A stretch of 10,083 nucleotides of DNA from Pseudomonadota bacterium (GTDB lineage Bacteria; Pseudomonadota; Alphaproteobacteria; Sphingomonadales; Sphingomonadaceae): positions 1-10,083 of the forward strand of contig JAEZBH010000157.1 of NCBI GenBank assembly GCA_023427285.1. The letters are read 5' to 3'. Below the pieces are notes generated by a model. That model searched no databases. It was given only the letters and a program-made list of their open reading frames with translations, and had not been told where the DNA came from. Below, in pieces: positions 1 through 6,346 of the stretch (positions are counted from its first letter, which is position 1; the number at the start of each line of letters is the position of its first letter). A program made the translations under genes and the position numbers.

Positions 1-25
1 CGCCCCCGCGGGCGGGCGGCTTTTT
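1..25 (+). terminator. Probable Rho-independent terminator, left edge cut
   Basis: CGCCC (1-5) can pair with GGGCG (14-18), and TTTTT follows at 21-25. The right-hand GC block (8-20) may instead pair with bases lying before the window. Either way it looks like the end of a plus-strand transcript from an upstream gene. Confidence 0.4.
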
Positions 26-82
26 CGGTGGGTTTTAGGGGTTTTTTTCTTTGCAGGGGTAGCTGTAAGCCCCCGGCGACCC

Positions 83-224
83 CCTGTTCGTTATAGGGCC
101 GTGGTTCCTGCGTCATCTGGAAAGCAGGGGGCATAGGGCCGCGTGTCAGGCGTGCTCCCGGAACACGTCCCGATCAAACCCCATTCCAGCACACGCCTGA
201 ACCACGGTCCGATAAACAAATGGG
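83..224 (+). ncRNA. ssrS: Candidate structured RNA with 6S RNA (SsrS) architecture
   Basis: No protein gene fits here, but the region folds into one long rod. GGGCCGTGGTTC (96-107) pairs without a gap with GAACCACGGTCC (199-210), twelve pairs including one G-U. Outside it, TGTT (85-88) pairs with AACA (215-218). Inside is a large two-sided bubble (108-127 and 183-198). An inner stem follows: GGGG (128-131) with CCCC (179-182), GGG (136-138) with CCC (169-171), and GCGTGT (141-146) with ACACGT (163-168). A closing stem, a wide bubble and a terminal stem are the hallmark of 6S RNA, which binds the sigma-70 RNA polymerase holoenzyme by mimicking an open promoter. The 5' arm (TGTTCG, then GGGCC, then CCTG) also recalls the 5' arm of E. 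coli 6S RNA, which favours the plus strand. I see no clear promoter, and the strand is not certain because the rod is near-symmetric. Confidence 0.5.
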
Positions 225-226
225 AG

Positions 227-252
227 TGCAGAGGGTCGTAAGACCCTTTGCA
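227..252. repeat. Stand-alone hairpin, copy 1 of a TGCAGGGG-type repeat
   Basis: TGCA (227-230), a G-T wobble (231/248) and AGGGTC (232-237) pair with GACCCT (242-247) and TGCA (249-252) around a GTAA loop, giving eleven pairs. Neither strand has a T-run after it, so it is not a classic terminator, though it could trim or shield the 3' end of the RNA at 83-224. A similar hairpin lies at 3588-3605, also beside a terminator. Confidence 0.55.
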
Positions 253-261
253 AAAGAGAAC

Positions 262-300
262 AAAAAAAGCCGCGCAACCAAAGGGCTACGCGGCTTTCTT
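262..300 (-). terminator. Bidirectional Rho-independent terminator after fumA
   Basis: AAAGCCGCG (266-274) pairs perfectly with CGCGGCTTT (289-297) around a 14-base loop. On the minus strand the stem runs into seven T (268-262), a strong terminator about 25 bases past the fumA stop. On the plus strand TTTCTTT follows the stem, so it may also stop transcripts coming from the left, including the candidate RNA at 83-224. Confidence 0.8.
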
Positions 301-321
301 TAAATCAGAAGATGAGAACGC

Positions 322-1845
322 TTACGCGATCTCGACTTCCTTCTTTGCGATCTTTTCGCGCCACACCAGCGGGCCGGTGTGGTGGACGCTCTCGCCGGTT
401 GCGTCCACGGCGACGGTAACAGGCATATCCTGCACGTCGAACTCGTAGATGGCTTCCATGCCGAGGTCTTCGAAGGCGACGACGCGGCTGTTCTTGATCG
501 CCTTGGAGACGAGGTAGGCAGCGCCGCCCACGGCCATCAGGTAGGCCGCCTTGTGCTTCTTGATGGACTCGATGGCGACCGGGCCGCGCTCGGCCTTGCC
601 CACCATGGCGATGAGGCCGGTTTTCTCCAGCATCATGTCGGTGAACTTGTCCATGCGGGTTGCGGTGGTCGGGCCAGCCGGACCAACCACTTCCTCGCGC
701 ACCGGATCAACCGGGCCGACGTAGTAGATGACGCGGTTGGTGAAATCGACGCCCTCCGGCAGGCCTTCGCCCGAGGCCAGCAGGTCCTGAATGCGCTTGT
801 GAGCAGCATCGCGGCCGGTCAGCATCTTGCCGTTCAGCAGCAGGCGCTCGCCCGGCTGCCAGCTGGCCACTTCTTCCGGCGGCAGCGTGTCGAGGTTGAC
901 GCGGCGGGCGGACGGGGAGGCGGTCCACTCCACCTTCGGCCACTCGTCCAGCTTCGGGCGCTCCAGGTAAACCGGGCCGTTGCCGGTCAGCTTGAAGTGC
1001 GCGTGGCGGGTGGCGGCGCAGTTCGGGATCATTGCCACCGGCTTGGAGGCGGCGTGGGTCGGGTAGTCGTGGATCTTCACGTCGAGGATGGTCGACAGAC
1101 CGCCAAGGCCCTGCGCGCCGATGCCCAGCGCGTTCACCTTGTCGTAAATCTCGATGCGCAGCTCTTCGATCTTGTTCTGCGGACCGCGGGCCTTCAGCTC
1201 GGCCATGTCGATCGGCTCCATGAGCGATTCCTTGGCCAGCAGCATGGCCTTTTCAGCCGAACCGCCGATGCCGATGCCCAGCATGCCCGGCGGGCACCAG
1301 CCAGCGCCCATGAGCGGCACGGTCTTGAGCACCCATTCAACGATATCGTCGGACGGGTTCAGCATCACGAACTTGGACTTGTTCTCCGAGCCGCCGCCCT
1401 TGGCCGCCACAGCGATCTCGACGTGGTTGCCCGGCACGATCTGGGTGTGGATGACCGCCGGGGTGTTGTCGCGGGTGTTCTTGCGGCCGAACGCCGGGTC
1501 AGCGACGATCGAGGCGCGCAGGCGGTTCTCCGGGTGCATGTAGGCGCGGCGCACGCCCTCGTTGATCATGTCTTCCAGAGACATGGTGGCGTCCCACTGG
1601 ACGTTCATGCCCACCTTCACGAACACCACCACAAGGCCGGTGTCCTGGCAGATCGGGCGCAGGCCCTCAGCGCACATGCGGCTGTTGGTCAGGATCTGCG
1701 CGATGGCGTCCTTTGCAGCCGGAGATTGCTCCAGCTCGTAGGCGCGACCCAGGGCGCGGATGTAATCCATCGGGTGGAAGTAAGAGATGTACTGGAGCGC
1801 GTCTGCGACGGACTCGATAACGTCATCCTGGCGAATGATGGTCAT
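322..1845 (-). CDS. fumA: Class I fumarate hydratase (iron-sulfur fumarase)
   Basis: Interconverts fumarate and L-malate in the TCA cycle, in the cytoplasm, using an oxygen-sensitive 4Fe-4S cluster. The sequence shows the two-domain class I layout: an N-terminal Fumerase domain (to about residue 290) and a C-terminal domain (about 300-500). Numbering from an upstream ATG at 1851 (509 residues), the expected cluster ligands are C68 in PICQDTG, C186 in GAGWCPPG and C278 in IPNCAATRH. KGGGSENKS (151-159) and GPAGPTTATRMDKF (390-403) are also family signatures. The length is normal. I prefer the second ATG (1845, protein beginning MTIIRQDD, 507 residues). AAGGA at 1858-1854 lies 8 bases before it but only 2 before the first ATG, and family members typically begin this way. 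The gene stands alone with its own terminator. No convincing promoter pair was found; a GATAAT -10-like box (1962-1957) lacks a matching -35. Confidence 0.95.
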   Translation of the reverse strand: MTIIRQDDVIESVADALQYISYFHPMDYIRALGRAYELEQSPAAKDAIAQILTNSRMCAEGLRPICQDTGLVVVFVKVGMNVQWDATMSLEDMINEGVRRAYMHPENRLRASIVADPAFGRKNTRDNTPAVIHTQIVPGNHVEIAVAAKGGGSENKSKFVMLNPSDDIVEWVLKTVPLMGAGWCPPGMLGIGIGGSAEKAMLLAKESLMEPIDMAELKARGPQNKIEELRIEIYDKVNALGIGAQGLGGLSTILDVKIHDYPTHAASKPVAMIPNCAATRHAHFKLTGNGPVYLERPKLDEWPKVEWTASPSARRVNLDTLPPEEVASWQPGERLLLNGKMLTGRDAAHKRIQDLLASGEGLPEGVDFTNRVIYYVGPVDPVREEVVGPAGPTTATRMDKFTDMMLEKTGLIAMVGKAERGPVAIESIKKHKAAYLMAVGGAAYLVSKAIKNSRVVAFEDLGMEAIYEFDVQDMPVTVAVDATGESVHHTGPLVWREKIAKKEVEIA

Positions 1846-1853
1846 GGGCATGG

Positions 1854-1858
1854 TCCTT
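1854..1858 (-). promoter_or_regulatory. Ribosome binding site deciding the fumA start
   Basis: AAGGA on the minus strand is 8 bases from the ATG at 1845 and only 2 from the ATG at 1851. The downstream ATG is therefore the better start. Confidence 0.65.
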
Positions 1859-2087
1859 GAAGCTCACTCTTATTGGCGCGGGCCTTTGGCGTGTCGCGCA
1901 ACACGTCCATGCCTTTGCCCCGACGAAGCGCAGCCGTCAAATATCAATTGGTCAAGATTATCGCTGGGCGGGATGAAAACCGCCCGAGGCAAGCGTTCCG
2001 ATCACGGGTGCAGAGCCGGGCGTGCGTGCTGGCGGTTACCGGCTTCTCGTCTGCTCATCGGGCATATTGCGAATACATTGCGGAGGT

Positions 2088-2216
2088 ATGCCATTAATAG
2101 TTGTAAAACCATGCGGAATGATATGCTCTGGAAGCACAGGTTGCCGGTCAGCGTTCCGCGTTCCTGCCTTCAGGTGGCGCGTTGACGCGCCTTGCAGCTT
2201 GCCGGGGTCCCTATGA
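2088..2216 (+). CDS. Possible leader ORF overlapping the oxidase start
   Basis: Forty-two codons begin at ATG 2088 (MPLIVVKPCGMICSG...) and end at a TGA (2214-2216) that overlaps the ATG of the next gene as ATGA, an arrangement typical of translational coupling. GGAGG (2082-2086) lies before it but only one base from the ATG, which is too close for good initiation. The peptide is rich in Cys, Arg and Pro and resembles no family I know. It could be chance reading of a GC-rich leader. Confidence 0.2.
   Translation: MPLIVVKPCGMICSGSTGCRSAFRVPAFRWRVDAPCSLPGSL
2176..2191. repeat. Perfect hairpin just before the oxidase gene
   Basis: GGCGCG (2176-2181) and CGCGCC (2186-2191) form a perfect 6-pair stem with a TTGA loop, ending 21 bases before the ATG at 2213. 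It could be an operator half-site pair or an mRNA leader hairpin near the ribosome landing site. No role is proven. Confidence 0.4.
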
Positions 2217-3514
2217 CGGTCCGCATTGCAAACGCTGAGCATTTCCATCCTTACCCGCCCTCGTGGTATGCCGCGACGGCGCATCGCATCCCCTCGCGGC
2301 CAACGCTGGAAGGCGTCAAGCAGGTGGACGTGTGCGTCATCGGCGGCGGTTACACCGGCCTGTCGGCGGCGCTGCACTGCGCCGAGCGCGGCCTGTCGGT
2401 GGTGCTGCTGGAGGGCAAGCGCATCGGCTGGGGCGCGTCCGGTCTGAACGGAGGGCAGGTAATGCCCGGCTGGAACCGCACTTTGCGCAGCTTGATCCAG
2501 CAGTTCGGTCCCACTCGGGCGCATACCCTGTTCTCCATGGCGCAGGAGGCGGTGGAGGGGCTGTTCCAGCGCATCGAGCAGCATCGCATTCAGTGCGATG
2601 CGCACCGGGGCCATCTCATCGTCGCGGCCACGCCCGCTGATATGCGGATGCTGGAGGCAGAGGTCGCGGCCCGCAAGGCGATGGACTATCCCCACAGCCG
2701 TCTGGTTGACCGGGAGACCGCCGTCCGCCTCTCCGGTACGCCGGGCGTTCACGGCGGCCTTCTGGATACGCGCGGCGGCCATGTTCATCCGCTCAATCTG
2801 GCGTTGGGGCTGGCGTGGGCGGCGGAGCTTGCGGGCGCGCGCCTGCATGAGAACAGCAAGGTGGTGCGGCTGCGCCCCTTGGCTGCGCGCATGCAGGTGG
2901 AAACGACGCGCGGCAAGGTTCTGGCCAAGAACGTGATTCTGGCCTGCGGGGCGCAGTCCGGCAAATTTCTGGAACCGGTGGAGCGGCGCACCAGCGCGCT
3001 CACGGCGTTTGCGGCCGCCACGGCGCCGCTCAGCAATGCCGAGCTTGCCAGTCTGGTGCAGGATGATCTGGCGGTGTGCGACACCCGCATGTCGGTCAAC
3101 TATTTCCATATGTCGCCGGACAAGCGGCTGCTGTTCGGCGGCGGCGAGCGGTATAGCCTCTCGCCGGACGAGGCGGTGGAGGAGGTGGTGCGCCCCCGGC
3201 TGGAAGCCGTGTTCCCGCAACTGGTGGGTGTGCCGCTCGACTACACCTGGAGCGGGCTCGTCACCGTCACCTCCAGCCGTATGCCCGCCGTCGGGAAGGT
3301 GGGCTCCGTGTACTTTGCCGATGGCTATTCAGGGCAGGGCGTCGCGCTTTCCAACCTCATGGGCAAGGTGCTTGCCGAGGCGATTGCGGGCGACACCAGC
3401 CGCTTTGATCTCATCAGCCAGTTGCCCAACCTTGCCGTGCCCGGCGGTCGCTGGCTGCGCCTGCCGATCTTTGCCGCCATCGGCGCGCTTGCCGCTTTTC
3501 GGGAAGCGCACTGA
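2213..3514 (+). CDS. puuB: FAD-dependent amine oxidase, PuuB/DAO family
   Basis: A flavoprotein of the D-amino-acid-oxidase (DAO) fold, closest in feel to gamma-glutamylputrescine oxidase PuuB, which oxidises an amine to an aldehyde and releases ammonia and hydrogen peroxide. The protein has 433 residues, the usual PuuB length. Visible features are the Rossmann FAD site VIGGGYTGLSAAL (42-54) with the acidic residue E67 ending the second strand, the family signature GWGASGLNGGQV (72-83), and the C-terminal FAD loop GYSGQGVALSNLMGK (371-385). No signal peptide is seen, so it is probably cytoplasmic. The ATG at 2213 fits the family start; a TTG at 2192 would add only seven residues. The ribosome binding site is weak (GGGG, about 2203-2206). 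No putrescine-pathway partner (puuA, puuC, puuD) lies nearby, so the substrate is open: gamma-glutamylputrescine, another amine or an amino acid. Confidence 0.85.
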   Translation: MTVRIANAEHFHPYPPSWYAATAHRIPSRPTLEGVKQVDVCVIGGGYTGLSAALHCAERGLSVVLLEGKRIGWGASGLNGGQVMPGWNRTLRSLIQQFGPTRAHTLFSMAQEAVEGLFQRIEQHRIQCDAHRGHLIVAATPADMRMLEAEVAARKAMDYPHSRLVDRETAVRLSGTPGVHGGLLDTRGGHVHPLNLALGLAWAAELAGARLHENSKVVRLRPLAARMQVETTRGKVLAKNVILACGAQSGKFLEPVERRTSALTAFAAATAPLSNAELASLVQDDLAVCDTRMSVNYFHMSPDKRLLFGGGERYSLSPDEAVEEVVRPRLEAVFPQLVGVPLDYTWSGLVTVTSSRMPAVGKVGSVYFADGYSGQGVALSNLMGKVLAEAIAGDTSRFDLISQLPNLAVPGGRWLRLPIFAAIGALAAFREAH

Positions 3515-3532
3515 GGGCGCTGCCTGCGGATC

Positions 3533-3572
3533 AAAAGAAAAGGCCGCGCTCTTGTGCAAAGCGCGGCCCTTC
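3533..3572. terminator. Bidirectional terminator between the oxidase gene and ugd
   Basis: GGCCGCGCT (3542-3550) pairs perfectly with AGCGCGGCC (3560-3568) around a 9-base loop. On the minus strand it is followed by TTTTCTTTT (3541-3533), a strong terminator about 70 bases after the ugd stop. On the plus strand the tail (CTTCAAG) is weak, so it mainly serves ugd but may also slow read-through from the oxidase gene. Confidence 0.75.
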
Positions 3573-3580
3573 AAGAAGAT

Positions 3581-3605
3581 TGGGGTGCAGGGGTTAAGAC
3601 CCCTG
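3581..3605. repeat. Hairpin, copy 2 of the TGCAGGGG-type repeat
   Basis: CAGGGGT (3588-3594) pairs perfectly with ACCCCTG (3599-3605) around a TAAG loop, preceded by TGGGGTG. The layout matches the hairpin at 227-252 (TGGGAGTGCAGAGGG, loop GTAA). Both sit between a gene end and a terminator stem. It may be a dispersed REP-like element. Confidence 0.55.
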
Positions 3606-3640
3606 AAAATATAATATCTTACTGCAATTTCTTTAAAATC

Positions 3641-4969
3641 TCACTCAGCCGTTGCGGGTTCCAGCACCGGGCGGCCGATGGAGACGTAGCGGAAGCCTGC
3701 TGCGGCCATGTCCGCGGTGCGGTAAATGTTGCGCAGATCGACGAACACCGGCTCTTTGAGCTGGCGGCGCACGTGGATCAGGTCCAGCGCCCGGAACTCG
3801 TTCCATTCGGTGATGATGGCGACGGCGCTGGCGTCCTGCATGGCGGAGTAGGGGTCGTCGGCGAAGTCGATGCCCGGCAGCAGCGGCGCTGCGTGGCTCA
3901 TGCCGATCGGATCGTAGGCGCGAATGTGCGCTCCGGCCTTTTGCAGGGCGGGAATGATGTCCAGCGCCGGGCTGTCGCGCATGTCGTCGGTGTTGGGCTT
4001 GAAGGTCAGGCCCAGCACGCAAATGGTCTTGCCCGCAACCGAGCCGCCGCAGGCGTTTATCACCCGCTCGGCCATGTTCTGCTTGCGGGCGCTGTTCACC
4101 TCCACCGTAGCGTTGACCAGCCGCAGCGGCACGTCATGCTCTTCGGCGGTGCGCAGGAGGGCCAGCGTGTCCTTGGGGAAGCAGCTGCCGCCATAGCCGG
4201 GGCCGGGGTGGAGGAACTTGTCGCCAATGCGCTTGTCCAGCCCGATGCCCTTGGCCACGTCCTGCACGTCTGCGCCAACTTTCTCACACAAATCAGCCAC
4301 TTCGTTGATGAAGCTGATCTTGGTGGCGAGGAAGGCGTTGGCGGCGTACTTTATCATTTCCGCCGTCTCGCACGCGGCGAACAGGATCGGCGTCTCGCGC
4401 AGGTGCAGCGGGCGATAGACTTCCTTCAGCACGCGCCGCGCTTCTTCCGACGTTGCGCCGACCACCACCCGGTCCGGGTGCATGAAGTCGTTGATGGCGG
4501 AGCCTTCGCGCAGGAATTCGGGATTGCTGGCGATCTCCAGGTTCTTCTGCGGCGCGACTTCGGCCACCAGCTTGCGCAGTTCAGCGGCGGTGCCGACCGG
4601 CACGGTGGATTTGGTCACCATCACCGCGCCGTTGCGGGCGGCAGCGGCGATGTCGCGGGCAGCGGCGAACACGTAGGAGAGGTCCGCATGGCCATCGCCC
4701 CGGCGCGACGGGGTGCCGACCGCGATGAACACGGCCTGTGCGTCGGCCACGGCCTCGGACAGCTGGGTGGTGAAGGTCAGGCGGCCTGACTTGATGTTGC
4801 GGGACAGCAGATCGTCGAGCCCCGGCTCGTAGATCGTCGGCTCGCCCCGGCTGAGGCGGGCGACGATTTCCGGGTTCAGGTCCACGCAGGTCACCTGATG
4901 TCCGAACTCGGCCATGCAGGCACCCGAGACGAGACCCACATATCCTGTGCCGACAACTGCAATCCGCAT
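3641..4969 (-). CDS. ugd: UDP-glucose 6-dehydrogenase
   Basis: Oxidises UDP-glucose twice with NAD+ to UDP-glucuronate, a cytoplasmic precursor for capsule, exopolysaccharide or lipopolysaccharide sugars. The 442 residues match the bacterial family length. Features in order: the N-terminal NAD Rossmann motif VVGTGYVGLV (5-14), VGTPS (84-88), TKSTVPVGT (119-127), substrate-loop residues SNPEFLREGSAI (148-159), the K207/N211 segment EMIKYAANAF, and the active-site loop GPGYGGSCFPKD (256-267) with catalytic nucleophile C263. The C-terminal UDP-binding domain includes LGLTFKPNTDDMRDSP. The start is well supported by AAGGA (4981-4977) 7 bases upstream. No other polysaccharide genes are in the window, so the end product cannot be told. 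It diverges from fdhD across a 210-base spacer. A CATAAT -10-like box (5021-5016, minus) is the only promoter hint. Confidence 0.95.
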   Translation of the reverse strand: MRIAVVGTGYVGLVSGACMAEFGHQVTCVDLNPEIVARLSRGEPTIYEPGLDDLLSRNIKSGRLTFTTQLSEAVADAQAVFIAVGTPSRRGDGHADLSYVFAAARDIAAAARNGAVMVTKSTVPVGTAAELRKLVAEVAPQKNLEIASNPEFLREGSAINDFMHPDRVVVGATSEEARRVLKEVYRPLHLRETPILFAACETAEMIKYAANAFLATKISFINEVADLCEKVGADVQDVAKGIGLDKRIGDKFLHPGPGYGGSCFPKDTLALLRTAEEHDVPLRLVNATVEVNSARKQNMAERVINACGGSVAGKTICVLGLTFKPNTDDMRDSPALDIIPALQKAGAHIRAYDPIGMSHAAPLLPGIDFADDPYSAMQDASAVAIITEWNEFRALDLIHVRRQLKEPVFVDLRNIYRTADMAAAGFRYVSIGRPVLEPATAE

Positions 4970-5045
4970 AAGTCAGTCCTTTTGACGCAATAAAGAGGCC
5001 GCTACCTGATAAATCATTATGACCTCATCGTGACGTTAACATGAT

Positions 5046-5090
5046 GCCGGGCGCGTATCGTGCGGCGGCGTGCCGCGCCTCGCGCCCGGC
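5046..5090. repeat. Nested GC-rich inverted repeat in the ugd/fdhD spacer
   Basis: GCCGGGCGCG (5046-5055) is perfectly complementary to CGCGCCCGGC (5081-5090). Nested inside, GCGGC (5062-5066) pairs with GCCGC (5072-5076) around GGCGT. No T-run follows on either strand, so it is not an ordinary terminator. It lies upstream of both divergent genes and could insulate the two promoters or bind a protein. Confidence 0.6.
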
Positions 5091-5100
5091 TCGTCTCTGT

Positions 5101-5117
5101 CAGGTTCCTGGCAGGTT
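5101..5117 (+). promoter_or_regulatory. Two CAGGTT direct repeats before the fdhD promoter
   Basis: CAGGTT occurs at 5101-5106 and 5112-5117, 11 bases apart, about one helical turn, ending where the proposed -35 box begins. The spacing suits a dimeric activator or repressor site. The regulator is unknown. Confidence 0.3.
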
Positions 5118-5147
5118 TTGGTGAAACTTGCTGTGCATGACTATAGT
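5118..5147 (+). promoter_or_regulatory. Probable sigma-70-type promoter of fdhD
   Basis: TTGGTG (5118-5123) and TATAGT (5142-5147) are separated by 18 bases. The -10 matches TATAAT at five of six positions and the -35 keeps TTG. Transcription would start near 5154, leaving a leader of about 25 bases with AAAAGGG (5167-5173) 6 bases before the ATG. Confidence 0.5.
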
Positions 5148-5179
5148 GTTGCACGGGTAACTGCGGAAAAGGGTGCCTC

Positions 5180-6073
5180 ATGTCAACATCAGCTGCCGGG
5201 CACCCGGCTGAAGAGACTGCGGACAGGAATGGCGACAGGAGCGGCCATGCCGTGGTGCGCCTGCTGCCGAACGGCACCGTGGAGCGGGCAGTGCGCCCGC
5301 TGGCGGCGGAGGTGCCGGTCTCGCTCACCTATAACGGCATCGCCCATGTGGTGATGATGGCAACCCCTGAGGATATCGAGGACTTTGCCGTCGGCTTTTC
5401 GCTGGCGGAGGGCATTGTCGGCGGTATCGGCGAGATCCGGGGCATCGAGGTGCGCCAGATCGCGCCGGGCCTTCTGGTCAGGGTGGATATTCCCGAGGCG
5501 CGCTCAGAGCAGCTGGTTGCGCAGCGGCGCGGTCTTGTCGGCCAGACGGGCTGCGGCATTTGCGGGGTGACTGAGCTTGAGCACGCCATCCGCGCCGTGC
5601 GCAGCGTGCCGCCGCCGCCGCCGCTTGCGCCGCAGGCTCTCTTTGCGGCGCTTGAGGCGCTGTTCGCGCATCAGCCGCTCAACCGGGCAACCGGCGCGGT
5701 CCATGCCGCCGCCTTTGCGGACAGCGGGGGCAATATCCTGCTCGCTCGTGAAGATGTGGGCCGCCACAACGCGCTTGATAAACTGGTGGGGGCCTTGGCG
5801 CGGGAGGGCAGGGATCCGGCGTCCGGCTTTGCCGTCATGACCTCCCGGTGCAGTTTCGAGCTGGTTCAGAAGTGCGCCAGCGCAGGAGTGCCAGCGCTCG
5901 TCACCGTCTCCGCGCCCACCGATCTGGCGGTTGATCTGGCCCGCCGCGCCGGGCTGACGCTTGTGGCGCTGGCGCGGCGTGATTCGGCGCTGGTGCTCAA
6001 TGATCCCTATGGTCTGTTTGCTCTTCCCCCGGAGCCGTCGCACGCCGGGCCAGCCACACCCCCGCAGGGGTAA
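5180..6073 (+). CDS. fdhD: Formate dehydrogenase accessory sulfurtransferase FdhD
   Basis: Moves sulfur from the cysteine desulfurase IscS to the bis-MGD molybdenum cofactor of formate-dehydrogenase-type enzymes, which need this sulfido ligand for activity. It acts in the cytoplasm. The 297 residues show the family markers: TGCGICG with the sulfur-carrying pair C125/C128, TGAVHAAAF (171-179), EDVGRHNALDKLVG (191-204) and SRCSFELVQKCASAGVP (222-238). The first 22 residues are not conserved-looking, and PPPPP at 144-148 makes a stiff linker after the CxxC loop. The start is backed by AAAAGGG 6 bases upstream. It converges on the molybdopterin oxidoreductase operon (5997-8707), a probable client. 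Its last 77 bases overlap the 3' end of the winged-helix gene on the other strand, and no terminator lies between them. Confidence 0.95.
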   Translation: MSTSAAGHPAEETADRNGDRSGHAVVRLLPNGTVERAVRPLAAEVPVSLTYNGIAHVVMMATPEDIEDFAVGFSLAEGIVGGIGEIRGIEVRQIAPGLLVRVDIPEARSEQLVAQRRGLVGQTGCGICGVTELEHAIRAVRSVPPPPPLAPQALFAALEALFAHQPLNRATGAVHAAAFADSGGNILLAREDVGRHNALDKLVGALAREGRDPASGFAVMTSRCSFELVQKCASAGVPALVTVSAPTDLAVDLARRAGLTLVALARRDSALVLNDPYGLFALPPEPSHAGPATPPQG

Positions 6074-6346
6074 GCACCAGCACGCCAGCGCCGGGGCTGC
6101 TCCCTTGAGTATAGGTGGCCAGCGCCGCGCCGGTCTCGTCGGTCATCTCGGCCAGTTCGGTTGCGGCCCGTACGGCCAGCGCCAGCGGCAGGTCCAGCAT
6201 GCGCGCCAGCGTTGCCAGCTTGAGGCTTTCCCGCTCCAGAAGGATCAGCACGAACGCCTGGGCCAGAGGCGAGGCGGAGGGCAGCAGGCGGGCGAGGCGA
6301 TCGAGAATCTCTTCGGCAGCCTCACGCGTGTCGCTGCCCTCTGTCA

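Larger units (their letters stand above)
1852..2212. other. Divergent spacer between fumA and the FAD oxidase
   Basis: No confidently coding sequence, and both flanking genes must be driven from here. Two small inverted repeats lie on the fumA side: CGTGT/ACACG (1890-1894/1901-1905) and GGGCGG/CCGCCC (1966-1971/1980-1985, loop GATGAAAA). The middle (about 1935-1962 and 2061-2125) is AT-richer than the rest and is the likely promoter zone. For the plus strand, TTGCGG (2078-2083) and TTGTAA (2101-2106) are 17 bases apart, but the -10 match is poor. A possible leader ORF and a palindrome on the right side are listed separately. Confidence 0.5.

Noticed and set aside
83..224. SRP (4.5S) RNA as identity of the structured region
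   Set aside because: The conserved GGTCAGGTCC...GGAAGGAAGCAGC core is missing; only a short GGAAAGCAGG resemblance exists.
379..1860. 493-codon open frame on the plus strand opposite fumA
   Set aside because: A mirror frame of a GC-rich gene. The translation has no domain sense (His, Arg, Val and Gly runs), and fumA is clearly the real gene.
2036..3220. 394-codon open frame on the minus strand opposite the FAD oxidase
   Set aside because: Same codon-bias shadow. The product is Arg/His-rich without motifs, while the other strand has full FAD motifs.
3554..4789. 411-codon open frame on the plus strand opposite ugd
   Set aside because: Shadow of ugd. It also starts inside a terminator stem.
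5118..5180. Moco or other riboswitch before fdhD
   Set aside because: The leader after the proposed start is only about 25 bases, too short for a known riboswitch.
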